From contig NZ_AP027361.1 of NCBI RefSeq assembly GCF_030295915.1, positions 1,612,001 through 1,676,000 on the forward strand: a DNA stretch of 64,000 nt, given 5' to 3'. Each line of letters begins with the position of its first letter. Position 1 is the stretch's first letter. The notes beneath the pieces are model-generated. The model was not told where the DNA came from, searched no databases, and worked only from the letters and a program-made list of their open reading frames with translations. The DNA comes from Thalassotalea sediminis. GTDB taxonomy: Bacteria; Pseudomonadota; Gammaproteobacteria; Enterobacterales; Alteromonadaceae. A program made the position numbers and the translations under genes. Positions 9,051 through 17,061 of the stretch are shown piece after piece.

Positions 9051-9068
9051 CCACCTCTATGGAGGTGG
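9051..9068. repeat. Short perfect hairpin next to a possible element remnant
   Basis: Arms CCACCTC and GAGGTGG with a 4-base loop, 40-odd bases after deoA and overlapping the 3' end of the minus-strand frame 9057-9326. Neither side has a T-run, so it is not a clear terminator. It could be an element end or a REP-like hairpin. Confidence 0.5.
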
Positions 9069-9326
9069 TGATCGTGCTGTCAGGGCTTCGCCTGTAAAGC
9101 TTATTTTTAAAAGTTCAAGTATCTTTTTAATGTTAAATTGCAGTGATGGAGCTTCTCGACACATACGAGTGGTGTGACGAGCATTGGTCATCGGGAAACA
9201 ATCAATTTTTCCTCCGTAATGCTTATCGGCACACCGACAATATAAAGAGATAAACAATAATTGAAAGTATTTTACGATGAAACTCAGTAAACGCTGAAAG
9301 ACATAAGCGCCGTTACAGGTAGTCAT
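9057..9326 (-). pseudogene. Possible remnant of a mobile element or unknown small ORF
   Basis: An 89-codon frame with a composition unlike its neighbours: rich in Cys and Arg, with segments such as GGKIDCFPMTNARHTTRMC and a terminal SPPP. It ends inside a perfect hairpin. It has no strong ribosome-binding site and I cannot assign it to a family. A transposase-derived fragment or a multicopy non-coding repeat is possible. The whole interval from 9008 to 9440 contains nothing else recognisable. Confidence 0.25.
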
Positions 9327-9440
9327 GTCAAAGCCAACTGATATGCTGGTGGATTATTTACTAAAAACTTCATCTTTTCTATAAAGTTATTTGTTCTTTA
9401 GCCGATAGTAAGTTGTCAGCAGCATTGTAGTGAAATAACT

Positions 9441-9971
9441 TTGACTAAAATAGTAACAACGCATAATCCGCTAATAGAGGAAGCACAATTAGGTCAACGC
9501 CTGAATGAATCGGTGCGTACGCCTGGTCATAGCGATTTTTCGTTAATGCTAGCGATGTTAGTTGAAGATGTGCGCATGCATAGTCAGTTTCAACTACCTC
9601 ATGATGATATCAATGAACCCGAAATAAATGATGACAAGCTCAGAAATCATTTTTCACTGCCTCCCAAAGCACCTATGGCATTAACAGACCTCACGCAAAT
9701 TTCTCAATATGGTCAAGCTGACTTGGTTGAGCAAGGGTTACTGTCGAGTGTGCATTTATCGAATGCACTTAATGAAAAGGCCATTGCTTTTAGAAATGAC
9801 AAGCGACATATTCCAAGCAATATTATCGAAAATACAAATCTATACTGCCAACTCAAACATAAAAATGCTGATGCATTGCCGAGTAAACGTAAAGAATTCG
9901 ATGCTAAGTCTTGGATACAATCATTGCAAAATACTATTGTCAACGCGCCAATTGTTGAACAAATGATTTAA
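9441..9971 (+). CDS. VC2046/SO_2500 family protein (unknown function)
   Basis: A 176-aa soluble protein without signal peptide or membrane segment. The N-terminal pattern (LGQRLNESV, then SDFSLMLAMLVEDV) recalls the VC2046/SO_2500 family found in Vibrio, Shewanella and relatives, whose function is not known to me. It appears to start at a TTG, because the in-frame ATGs downstream would remove the conserved N-terminus; no strong Shine-Dalgarno is visible. It stands alone, with 433 bp upstream without a gene and a convergent yfbR downstream. Family recognition is from memory and moderate. Confidence 0.62.
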   Translation: MTKIVTTHNPLIEEAQLGQRLNESVRTPGHSDFSLMLAMLVEDVRMHSQFQLPHDDINEPEINDDKLRNHFSLPPKAPMALTDLTQISQYGQADLVEQGLLSSVHLSNALNEKAIAFRNDKRHIPSNIIENTNLYCQLKHKNADALPSKRKEFDAKSWIQSLQNTIVNAPIVEQMI

Positions 9972-10172
9972 TAGCTAAAATTGGTGGTTAAAAATGAGCT
10001 AAATTATCACCTCTATAGTTCATTCAATCATGCAACTTATCGCTAACCTTCAATGGTTCAAGGTATTAATTTGGTATATTTACACCTAATAAGTTCTCTA
10101 ATTACATTAGGTTAGCAGTTAACCTGTTATGATAACTTTCAGCCTCTCTTGATGAGAGGCAAAAGTAGGGCG

Positions 10173-10790
10173 TTAACAATCTAGCGCTAATTTATCTACG
10201 GTGGCTGAACAGGCTGGTAAAAACGTTTCTAAAAAATAACTGACCTCAGGTAAGTCTTGTTTTAATTCATCAAGCTTTCGGCCTAAACGCTCTTCTACAT
10301 GGTCAAATTCATGGTTATTATGATTAAGCTCATCAACGGCTTTTATATAAGCTACAAGAATGTCAGCGGCCTTGACGAGTGCCTTATATGCTGGATCAAC
10401 ATGATCTTGAACAATAATATCGTAAAAAATGGATTGAAACTCTTCAGGTAATGATTGCAAGCATTCGCGTTCAGCGTGCGATTCAATCTTTTTAAATTCT
10501 CTCGCAATTTCCGGATTAGCGTATTTGGTTGGCGAAACAATATCGCCATAACGGGTTTCGCTTGCTTCATGATAAAGCGCTATCGTAGCGGCTCTATCTG
10601 GATTGATAGTACCACCAAATTTTTGGTTTTTTATCACCGCTAGCAAATGCGCGACTATGGCTACTTGGTGTGAATGTTCAGCGACATTTTCGGGCTTAAC
10701 ACAAAACATTAACGCCCAACGTTTTATTAAAGGCATGCGGAACATCCATGCTAAAAACGTACTTTGTTTCTTCGATTTTAGCTTTGCCAT
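10173..10790 (-). CDS. yfbR: 5'-deoxynucleotidase YfbR (HD domain)
   Basis: Hydrolyses deoxyribonucleoside 5'-monophosphates in the cytoplasm and participates in dUMP/dTMP supply. The 205-aa protein has the HD-domain metal ligands: EHSHQVA near residues 38-44, then LYHEASETRYGD at 72-84 (H74, E75, D83). The W residue near the N-terminus (FLAWMFRM) fits the family. It lies 12 bp after the aminotransferase gene, an arrangement also found in E. coli (alaA-yfbR), so co-transcription is likely. No clear terminator follows; the small hairpin at 10142-10160 lacks a T-run. Confidence 0.9.
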   Translation of the reverse strand: MAKLKSKKQSTFLAWMFRMPLIKRWALMFCVKPENVAEHSHQVAIVAHLLAVIKNQKFGGTINPDRAATIALYHEASETRYGDIVSPTKYANPEIAREFKKIESHAERECLQSLPEEFQSIFYDIIVQDHVDPAYKALVKAADILVAYIKAVDELNHNNHEFDHVEERLGRKLDELKQDLPEVSYFLETFLPACSATVDKLALDC

Positions 10791-10802
10791 TAGAGCCCCT
10801 TT

Positions 10803-12020
10803 TTATGCTTGTTTATAGGTACTAAAAAAATGTTTGATCCGTTCTAATGCTGGTATCAGTTCATCTTCATGCGGTAAGAAAACCAAACGGAAATAATTTT
10901 TTTGTGAAATATTAAAGCCACTGCCGTGCACGACAAGTATCTTTTCTTGTTTTAGTAAATCAAGTACCATTTTTTCGTCGTTGGTAATGTTAAATTTATC
11001 AGCATCTACTTTGACAAATAGATACAAAGCACCCATTGCTGCATTACAAGATAAACCGTCAATTTCATTTATCATCTTATGGGCAATATTACGCTGTTTA
11101 ATGAGTCGGCCATTCCCAGTAATTAATTCATTGATACTTTGGTAACCACCTAGTGCGGTTTGTATAGCATGTTGGCAAGGGACGTTGGCGCAAAGTCGCA
11201 TTGAAGCCAGTATATTTAAGCCTTCTAAAAAGTCTTCTGCGTGCAGCTTTGGTCCTGTAATGACCATCCAACCGGCTCTAAAACCTGCGATACGATAATT
11301 TTTTGAAAGCCCTCCCATTGTAATGATAAGTACATCACTGGCTAAGCTTGCTGTAGGAATATGCTTTGCGTCATCGTATAAAATTTTGTCGTAGATTTCG
11401 TCACTAAAAACAATGAGTTGATGTTTTCGTGCTAACGCTAGTAAGCCTTGTAACACTTCTTCTGAATAGACTGAACCTGTTGGGTTATTTGGGTTAATTA
11501 ATACAAGCGCTTTTGTATTTTTATTAATTTTGCTTTCAATATCAGCTAAGTTTGGATACCAGTGATTGTCTTCATCACATTGGTAATGCACAGGTGAGCC
11601 ACCAGATAACGACACTGCTGCCGTCCAAAGTGGATAATCAGGTGCTGGTATTAACACTTCATCACCATCATTTAATAAGCCTTGCATGGCCATAACGATT
11701 AACTCGCTAACACCATTGCCAATGAAAATATCATCAACATTTAAGCCAAGAATTCCATTTTGCTGAAAATATTGCATTACTGCGACACGAGCAGAATATA
11801 TACCTTTAGAGTCACAATATCCTTGTGCTGTAGGTAAGTTGTGAATAACGTCTTTTAAAATATCATCAGGTGCTTCAAAACCAAACGGTGCGGGATTACC
11901 GATATTTAATTTTAAAATCTTATGTCCTTCGTCTTCTAAACGTCGGGCTTCCGCCGCAATCTGTCCTCTAATTTCGTAACAGACATTATTGAGTTTGGAA
12001 GATTTTTTGACATTTTGCAT
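10803..12020 (-). CDS. alaA: Pyridoxal-phosphate aminotransferase AlaA (glutamate-pyruvate)
   Basis: Class I/II aminotransferase of 405 aa that makes alanine from pyruvate and glutamate. NIGNPAPFGFEAP near residue 40 and NPNNPTG at 176-182 are typical, and the PLP lysine is K240 in GGLSKNYRIAGFRAGW. The sequence closely follows AlaA (YfbQ) of E. coli rather than aspartate aminotransferase, and the neighbour yfbR supports this. The ATG at 12020 is adopted; the upstream 150 bp to the divergent LRAT-like gene holds the promoter. Confidence 0.93.
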   Translation of the reverse strand: MQNVKKSSKLNNVCYEIRGQIAAEARRLEDEGHKILKLNIGNPAPFGFEAPDDILKDVIHNLPTAQGYCDSKGIYSARVAVMQYFQQNGILGLNVDDIFIGNGVSELIVMAMQGLLNDGDEVLIPAPDYPLWTAAVSLSGGSPVHYQCDEDNHWYPNLADIESKINKNTKALVLINPNNPTGSVYSEEVLQGLLALARKHQLIVFSDEIYDKILYDDAKHIPTASLASDVLIITMGGLSKNYRIAGFRAGWMVITGPKLHAEDFLEGLNILASMRLCANVPCQHAIQTALGGYQSINELITGNGRLIKQRNIAHKMINEIDGLSCNAAMGALYLFVKVDADKFNITNDEKMVLDLLKQEKILVVHGSGFNISQKNYFRLVFLPHEDELIPALERIKHFFSTYKQA

Positions 12021-12170
12021 TATTGACTACTTTACCTAAATTGTGGATTTTAATTACTTCCTATTGTTGCCAATTATTTACAGTATTGAAACAGTTACTT
12101 GCATTTTTTTTATAGCCTTTTATCCGAAAGTCTATAATCTTGTTATTAACATAGCTTTTTGGAGGGTGTT

Positions 12171-12761
12171 ATGCCATTACCTCTACTTTGGTTGGGTGCT
12201 GCGGCGGTATCTGCATTAGCCATTAAAGAATTGTCTGATGACCGGAAAAAACAACAACAGCGCCGTATTAGGTACGCAAAACCACAGCGTTTGAAAGATT
12301 TAGCTAGGCATGAATTTCCTGTGGCTATTTATCCTTCTGACTTAATGTCTACCGAACAAGCCGTAAAACCTGAAATAGGATCTTTAGTCTGTTGTGGCAT
12401 CGGAGGGTTACTCGATCATACTGGCATATGGGTTGATGATGACACCATTATTGAGCTTGATGGTGAGGGACTTATTAAGCCTATATCATTAGCGCGCTTC
12501 ACGAAAGAACGTTCAGGTAATCAAGTTTTTATTGCATGTGATTCAAGTGCTAAACCTATTGCGTGCGAATACGCAGCGGAGCGAGCTATTTCACAAATTT
12601 ACCAATATCGCGACTACCATTTAATTGAAAATAATTGTCATCAATTTATCTGGCAATGCTTTTCACCGAATGGTGAAAAGATCACAACGTTTAAATCATT
12701 AAATCTTAAATTAGCGCAAAAATTTGATAAAACAATTTATTGGGATTTACTTGATGCATAA
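12171..12761 (+). CDS. LRAT-like (NlpC/P60 superfamily, NC-motif) protein
   Basis: A 196-aa protein with a hydrophobic N-terminus (residues 1-20), which may be an uncleaved signal anchor. The core has the lecithin:retinol acyltransferase-like arrangement: H83 in LLDHTGIWV and C156 in the NNCHQF motif, a permuted papain-like His/Cys pair. Such proteins are acyltransferases, thiol hydrolases or unknown; the substrate cannot be inferred. GGAGG at 12161-12165 fixes the ATG at 12171, so the TTG-initiated extension is rejected. It is divergent from alaA and followed after 65 bp by the membrane-anchored unknown gene. Confidence 0.78.
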   Translation: MPLPLLWLGAAAVSALAIKELSDDRKKQQQRRIRYAKPQRLKDLARHEFPVAIYPSDLMSTEQAVKPEIGSLVCCGIGGLLDHTGIWVDDDTIIELDGEGLIKPISLARFTKERSGNQVFIACDSSAKPIACEYAAERAISQIYQYRDYHLIENNCHQFIWQCFSPNGEKITTFKSLNLKLAQKFDKTIYWDLLDA

Positions 12762-12826
12762 GTCTTTCATGTTTTACTGAATGCAGTACACTATCTTCCA
12801 TTGTTAATAAACCATTACATAGACTT

Positions 12827-14143
12827 TTGAAAATACTGCTTCGATCTTTTATAGCGATAGCATTTCTGGGTATATTGGTGCTTGTTACACTGATATTTTC
12901 TGCTTTACAGTCTCAACCCAAAAATGTGCAATTACATCAAATATCTCCAGAGGGTGCTAAACAAAGCCAACAGTTACTTAAAAAATTAGTGGCTAGCGGT
13001 AAAACGCAAGGGCATCAACAAATACGTATAACAAAAGATGAGTTAGATGGTCTAGCTGCACTACTGCATCGTGCTTTGCCACATGTCGCCGCTAATGCCG
13101 TACTAAACAAGCAGCACCTGACATTGTTCTCTACAATTACCTTGCCATTACCAGACATTATTAAACACCTTAATGTATCAATTGTTATATTACCTTCAAA
13201 AGAAGGACTAAAAGTTAAGGAGTTTTCTGCCGGCCACTTAACGATAAATGGTCGTTATTTTATTTCAACACTAAGTTATTTCGTTGATGTTTTTATTAAA
13301 CCCAACCTGCTTAGTGATATGTTGGCAATGATTAAAAAAGTAGGTGTAAATGCGTCTTATGTAGAAGCTGACTTATACATGGATAACCGTCTAATAGATC
13401 GAAATAATGATAACTCGGTATTAATAAAACTTAGAGACGATCTTGCACTGTTTGGTGACGCTAAGGAGATTAAACTTTACTATCAAGTTTTGGCAAACTT
13501 TGCAGAAACGCAAAAAATGAAAAGTTCAATCGCAGGGTATATTCGTGAAGTGTTTTTATTTGCTCAACAAAGGACTCACTCAGAAATTGATACCAATGCA
13601 CTATTACAGAATCAATCGGCGATTATGGCGCTTGTGATTTATTTTGGTACAGATAGATTTGAAATGCTGGTGGGTGACATTATAGGTGATAATGTTGCGC
13701 AAATTACCCGTCGTAATCGCATACGCTACAACACGCGTCTACAAGGACGTAAGGATTTACAAAAACACTTTATTTACTCAATGGCACTACAAATGTTTAG
13801 TAGTTTAGGTGCTAGCGATGCTATTGGTGAGTACAAAGAGTTTCTGGACAGTAATGGCGGAGGTTCAGGCTTTAGTTTTGCTGATTTAATGGCTGATAGG
13901 GCAGGTACGCGTTTAGCTAAAATCGTTGTTGCGAATGAAGGTAAAGCGTTACAAGCACAAACAATTTTAACCAACATAACCGACGAATCTCTATTGCCCA
14001 GCATAGAGGGGCTAGATGAAGGAATATCGCAACAAGAGTTTGTCAAAGTTTATCAAGGAATTAATCATAAAGGCTACCAACAAACATTACGTGACATAGA
14101 CGCTCGTATTGAATCATTACCCTTGTACCAGCTAGGCTGGTAA
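12827..14143 (+). CDS. Membrane-anchored protein of unknown function
   Basis: A 438-aa protein that I do not recognise. Residues 5-27 form one strong transmembrane or signal-anchor helix; the rest is soluble and probably periplasmic. The C-terminal part contains a Gly/Ser/Phe patch (GGGSGFSFADLMADRAG, about residues 345-361) that looks like a conserved functional loop, and INRKGY-like and R-rich segments precede it. The start is TTG at 12827, with no clear Shine-Dalgarno; it is chosen because the hydrophobic segment follows directly. It ends 24 bp before the tRNA-Asn-derived repeat array, whose hairpins could terminate it. Confidence 0.65.
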   Translation: MKILLRSFIAIAFLGILVLVTLIFSALQSQPKNVQLHQISPEGAKQSQQLLKKLVASGKTQGHQQIRITKDELDGLAALLHRALPHVAANAVLNKQHLTLFSTITLPLPDIIKHLNVSIVILPSKEGLKVKEFSAGHLTINGRYFISTLSYFVDVFIKPNLLSDMLAMIKKVGVNASYVEADLYMDNRLIDRNNDNSVLIKLRDDLALFGDAKEIKLYYQVLANFAETQKMKSSIAGYIREVFLFAQQRTHSEIDTNALLQNQSAIMALVIYFGTDRFEMLVGDIIGDNVAQITRRNRIRYNTRLQGRKDLQKHFIYSMALQMFSSLGASDAIGEYKEFLDSNGGGSGFSFADLMADRAGTRLAKIVVANEGKALQAQTILTNITDESLLPSIEGLDEGISQQEFVKVYQGINHKGYQQTLRDIDARIESLPLYQLGW

Positions 14144-14167
14144 AAGAAATTGCAGCTTTATTTAACG

Positions 14168-14879
14168 TGGCTCCCCTGATCTGATTTGAACAGGCGACAC
14201 ATGCAAGTTTAAAACAGTACAGTCCACCGCATTAGCGGTAGTGTTTAATTAAAAGGGATAGTACCTTAGATATAAAAAAAAGCCGCAATAAATTGCAGCT
14301 TTTCTTAAAGTAGCTCCCCTGATCTGATTTGAACAGGCGACACATGCAAGTTTAAAACAGTACAGTCCACCGCATTAGCGGTAGTGTTTAATTAAAAGGG
14401 ATAGTACCTTAGATATAAAAAAAAGCCGCAATAAATTGCAGCTTTTCTTAATGTGGCTCCCCTGATCTGATTTGAACAGGCGACACATGCAAGTTTAAAA
14501 CAGTACAGTCCACCGCATTAGCGATAGTGTTTAATTAAAAGGGATAGTACCGTAGACATAAAAAAAGCCGCAATAAATTGCAGCTTTTCTTAATGTGGCT
14601 CCCCTGGTCTGATTTGAACAGGCGACACATGCAAGTTTAAAACAATACAGTCCACCGCATTAGCGGTAGTGTTTAATTAAAAGGGATAGTACCTTAGATA
14701 TAAAAAAAGCCGCAATAAATTGCAGCTTTTCTTAAAGTGGCTCCCCTGGTCTGATTTGAACAGGCGACACATGCAAGTTTAAAACAGTACAGTCCACCGC
14801 ATTAGCGGTAGTGTTTAATTAAAAGGGATAGTACCGTAGATATAAAAAAAGCCGCAATAAATTGCAGCTTTTCTTAATG
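14168..14879 (-). repeat. Array of five tRNA-Asn-derived units, each with a terminator
   Basis: Five tandem units at 14168, 14311, 14454, 14596 and 14738, spaced 143, 143, 142 and 142 bp, run directly downstream of an intact tRNA-Asn. Each keeps about 35 nt of the tRNA 3' end including CCA (one fixed T-arm change) and the 11-nt CAGTCCACCGC block (plus-strand orientation). The 5' half and D-arm are absent, and a new segment replaces the anticodon-loop sequence. Each unit includes an inverted repeat AGCTGCAAT/ATTGCGGCT followed by a T-run on the minus strand, plausible as an intrinsic terminator. Units nearer the intact tRNA match it better at the acceptor stem. None can fold as a full tRNA. 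Confidence 0.9.
14843..14876 (-). terminator. Terminator of the tRNA-Asn operon
   Basis: Minus-strand stem AGCTGCAAT/ATTGCGGCT followed by seven T residues, immediately after the CCA end of the proximal tRNA-Asn. The same hairpin recurs once in each upstream-numbered repeat unit down to 14275. Confidence 0.8.
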
Positions 14880-14956
14880 TGGCTCCCCTGGTCTGATTTG
14901 AACAGACGACACATGGATTAACAGTCCACCGCTCTAACCAACTGAGCTACAGGGGA
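14880..14956 (-). tRNA. tRNA-Asn (GTT)
   Basis: A 77-nt cloverleaf read on the minus strand: acceptor TCCCCTG paired with CAGGGGA, discriminator G, encoded CCA. The anticodon loop CTGTTAA gives anticodon GTT, and the T-arm is GTCTG-TTCAAAT-CAGAC. It is the second gene of a two-tRNA transcript. Confidence 0.97.
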
Positions 14957-15026
14957 ATAATTTGTTTTGGCTTTCGCCTTATAACCGCACTAACTATGAA
15001 TATTAGATGCCATTATATTTAAATAG

Positions 15027-15103
15027 TGGCTCCCCTGGTCTGATTTGAACAGACGACACATGGATTAACAGTCCACCGCTCTAACCAACTGAGCTACAGG
15101 GGA
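15027..15103 (-). tRNA. tRNA-Asn (GTT), second copy
   Basis: Identical 77-nt cloverleaf to the copy at 14880-14956, with anticodon GTT and encoded CCA. It is promoter-proximal, 70 bp upstream of the other copy. Confidence 0.97.
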
Positions 15104-15140
15104 ATCATGTTTAGAGATTGTATCTCGTCAACGGGGCGGA

Positions 15141-15169
15141 ATATTAATGGCAGCTAGTCGGTGTGTCAA
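15141..15169 (-). promoter_or_regulatory. Sigma-70 promoter of the tRNA-Asn operon
   Basis: On the minus strand TTGACA (15164-15169) and TAATAT (15141-15146) are separated by exactly 17 bp and followed by a GC-rich discriminator, as in stringently controlled stable-RNA promoters. Confidence 0.85.
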
Positions 15170-15684
15170 CACTAAATTAAGAAAAAAATCATTTATACGA
15201 TTGTTTGCTCGTTTTACGTTCAGTCTGGCGGATTTGCCATCAAAGATTGCTGATGCTTTCAACAGTGTAATTTTACCTCTCTGTTTATCCAAGTTATCCA
15301 CGAAATCTGTGGATAACTACGTGGACTAAAGTGTAATAAAACGTTTTTACTGGCTTGTATCTTTATTTTTATGTTTAGTTAAACTGCACAAGAATTTTTG
15401 TTAAAACTATATTAAACAATGGCTTAAAGTGTATTCTTGTTGTTTTGTGATGGTGTTGTGTTATTTTTACGCAACATCGCATTTTTATAATATTTTGTGC
15501 ATTACTGCGATGAAATACACAAACATTTTCATTTTTGTTATTTCATAAACATGAAAAACCATTATTGTGTTTAAGAAGTTTTTAAGATTGATGTGAAAGT
15601 TAATTTTTACATAGCGAGTCTTCTAAGTATCTTTTACAATACACCACTCACTTTTCATGGTGGTAACCTAAAGTAACATAAGTA
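15170..15684. other. AT-rich intergenic region upstream of the MATE gene
   Basis: No credible gene. A 60-codon frame at 15147-15329 overlaps both the tRNA-Asn promoter and the DnaA-box pair and is rejected. The part after 15330 is very AT-rich and must contain the MATE-uvrB promoter, which I could not pinpoint. Confidence 0.5.
15293..15317. promoter_or_regulatory. Perfect inverted repeat with two DnaA-box-like halves
   Basis: GTTATCCAC and GTGGATAAC are separated by 7 bp. Read outward they give TTATCCACG (+) and TTATCCACA (-), the second being a perfect consensus DnaA box. A third partial match, TTATCCAAG, starts at 15285. An AT-rich stretch follows to about 15600. Confidence 0.55.
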
Positions 15685-17061
15685 ATGGCAGCGGAAAAAA
15701 ACAACAGACAAATAAACCTTCTTAAAGATCCTGTCGGTCAAACGTTAAAACAAATGACCATCCCGATGATTTACGGCATGATTTTGTTAATGACATTTAA
15801 CCTCGTTGACACTTTTTTTGTTAGTTTATTAGGAACGCAGCCTTTGGCTGCAATTAGCTTTACTTTTCCTATTACGTTTACCGTAATCAGTTTGACCATT
15901 GGTTTAGGTATTGGCACCTCTGCGGTCATTGCAAAATCGTTAGGTAAAGGAGATGACAGCTTTGCCAAATGCTCTGCTACTTCTGCATTAATACTCGCCG
16001 CGGTTGTGGTTGGTATTTTGTCTTTTACTGGATACTTACTGACAGATGAAATTTTTACTTTGCTTGGAGCAAGTGAAGACTTATTACCCGAAATTCGTAA
16101 TTATATGGATCTATGGTTTCTCGGTAGTGTATTTTTAATTGGTCCGATGATAGGTAACGCAATTTTACGCGCAAGCGGTGATACTAAAACGCCAAGTATT
16201 ATTATGGGCGTAGGCGGGATAATAAATGCTATTTTAGATCCAATCTTTATTTTTGGTTTTGGTCCAATTGAAGCTATGGGGATTAAAGGTGCCGCTTTAG
16301 CAACGTTAGTTTCGTGGATTTTTGGCTTGGCATATGTGTTGTACATAGTTGGTTATCAACGAAAGCTTATACATACTACTCTTGATTTATTTAGTACTTT
16401 TTTTAAAGCGTCTAAAACTATTTTACACATTGGCTTACCTGCGGCTGGCGCCAACATGTTAACACCTATTGCAGCGGCTATTTTAACCGCAATAGCTGCG
16501 ACATATGGAGAACCTGTTGTTGCCGCATTTGGCGTGGGTACAAGAATAGAGTCAATTGCTTGTTTAGTGGTTTTAGCGCTTTCAATGACCTTACCGCCGT
16601 TTATCAGTCAAAACTTTGGAGCAGGTCATATGCATCGTGTTCAGCAAGGTTATCAAACGTCGATTAAATTTGTCATGATTTGGCAAATTGCGATTTATTT
16701 AATATTAGTGTTGTCAGCGCCACTGATTGCCAACACCTTTACTGATGAACAACATGTTGCAGACATTATTAAACTTTTTATTTGGATATTGCCGTTAGGC
16801 TATGGTTTTCAAGGCATTATTATTCTTACCAATTCGTCTTTTAATGCCCTTCATAAACCAATGGTTGCGCTAATGCTTAGCATATTGCGATTATTTGTTT
16901 GTTATGTACCTTTGTCCTACCTAGGCAGTTTATGGTATGGCGTTGAAGGCTTTTTTATTGGCGGTTTAATTGGTAATGTGTTAATGGCAGCAATTTCTTA
17001 TAAGGCATTTGCAAAGCAATTTAATGACATTTCTTTCGCTCCAAAGGTTGTTTCTGAATGA
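15685..17061 (+). CDS. MATE family multidrug/Na+ efflux transporter
   Basis: A 458-aa inner-membrane protein with about 12 predicted transmembrane helices in two related halves. The N-terminal [14 protein letters not shown] and the repeated polar-glycine turns ([24 protein letters not shown]) are typical of the MATE/DinF-NorM superfamily, which exports cationic drugs or metabolites using a sodium or proton gradient. It overlaps uvrB by 4 bp (ATGA), implying translational coupling with a DNA-repair gene, a possible but unproven functional link. The specific substrate cannot be inferred. Confidence 0.9.
   Translation: MAAEKNNRQINLLKDPVGQTLKQMTIPMIYGMILLMTFNLVDTFFVSLLGTQPLAAISFTFPITFTVISLTIGLGIGTSAVIAKSLGKGDDSFAKCSATSALILAAVVVGILSFTGYLLTDEIFTLLGASEDLLPEIRNYMDLWFLGSVFLIGPMIGNAILRASGDTKTPSIIMGVGGIINAILDPIFIFGFGPIEAMGIKGAALATLVSWIFGLAYVLYIVGYQRKLIHTTLDLFSTFFKASKTILHIGLPAAGANMLTPIAAAILTAIAATYGEPVVAAFGVGTRIESIACLVVLALSMTLPPFISQNFGAGHMHRVQQGYQTSIKFVMIWQIAIYLILVLSAPLIANTFTDEQHVADIIKLFIWILPLGYGFQGIIILTNSSFNALHKPMVALMLSILRLFVCYVPLSYLGSLWYGVEGFFIGGLIGNVLMAAISYKAFAKQFNDISFAPKVVSE

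Noticed and set aside
10142-10160. Terminator hairpin after yfbR
   Set aside because: The stem GCCTCTC/GAGAGGC has no following T-run on the minus strand.
14168-14879. CRISPR-like regular repeats
   Set aside because: The units are long, contiguous and tRNA-derived, with no variable spacers and no cas genes nearby.
15147-15329. A 60-codon open frame near the tRNA-Asn genes
   Set aside because: It overlaps a strong sigma-70 promoter on the other strand and the DnaA-box-like pair, has no ribosome-binding site, and its product has no protein-like features.
15285-15684. Chromosomal replication origin
   Set aside because: Only two good DnaA boxes and no dnaA, dnaN, gyrB or mnmG genes are present; the site is more likely regulatory or accessory.
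15330-17058. LexA (SOS) box for uvrB
   Set aside because: No CTGT-N8-ACAG palindrome was found before the MATE gene or near the uvrB start.
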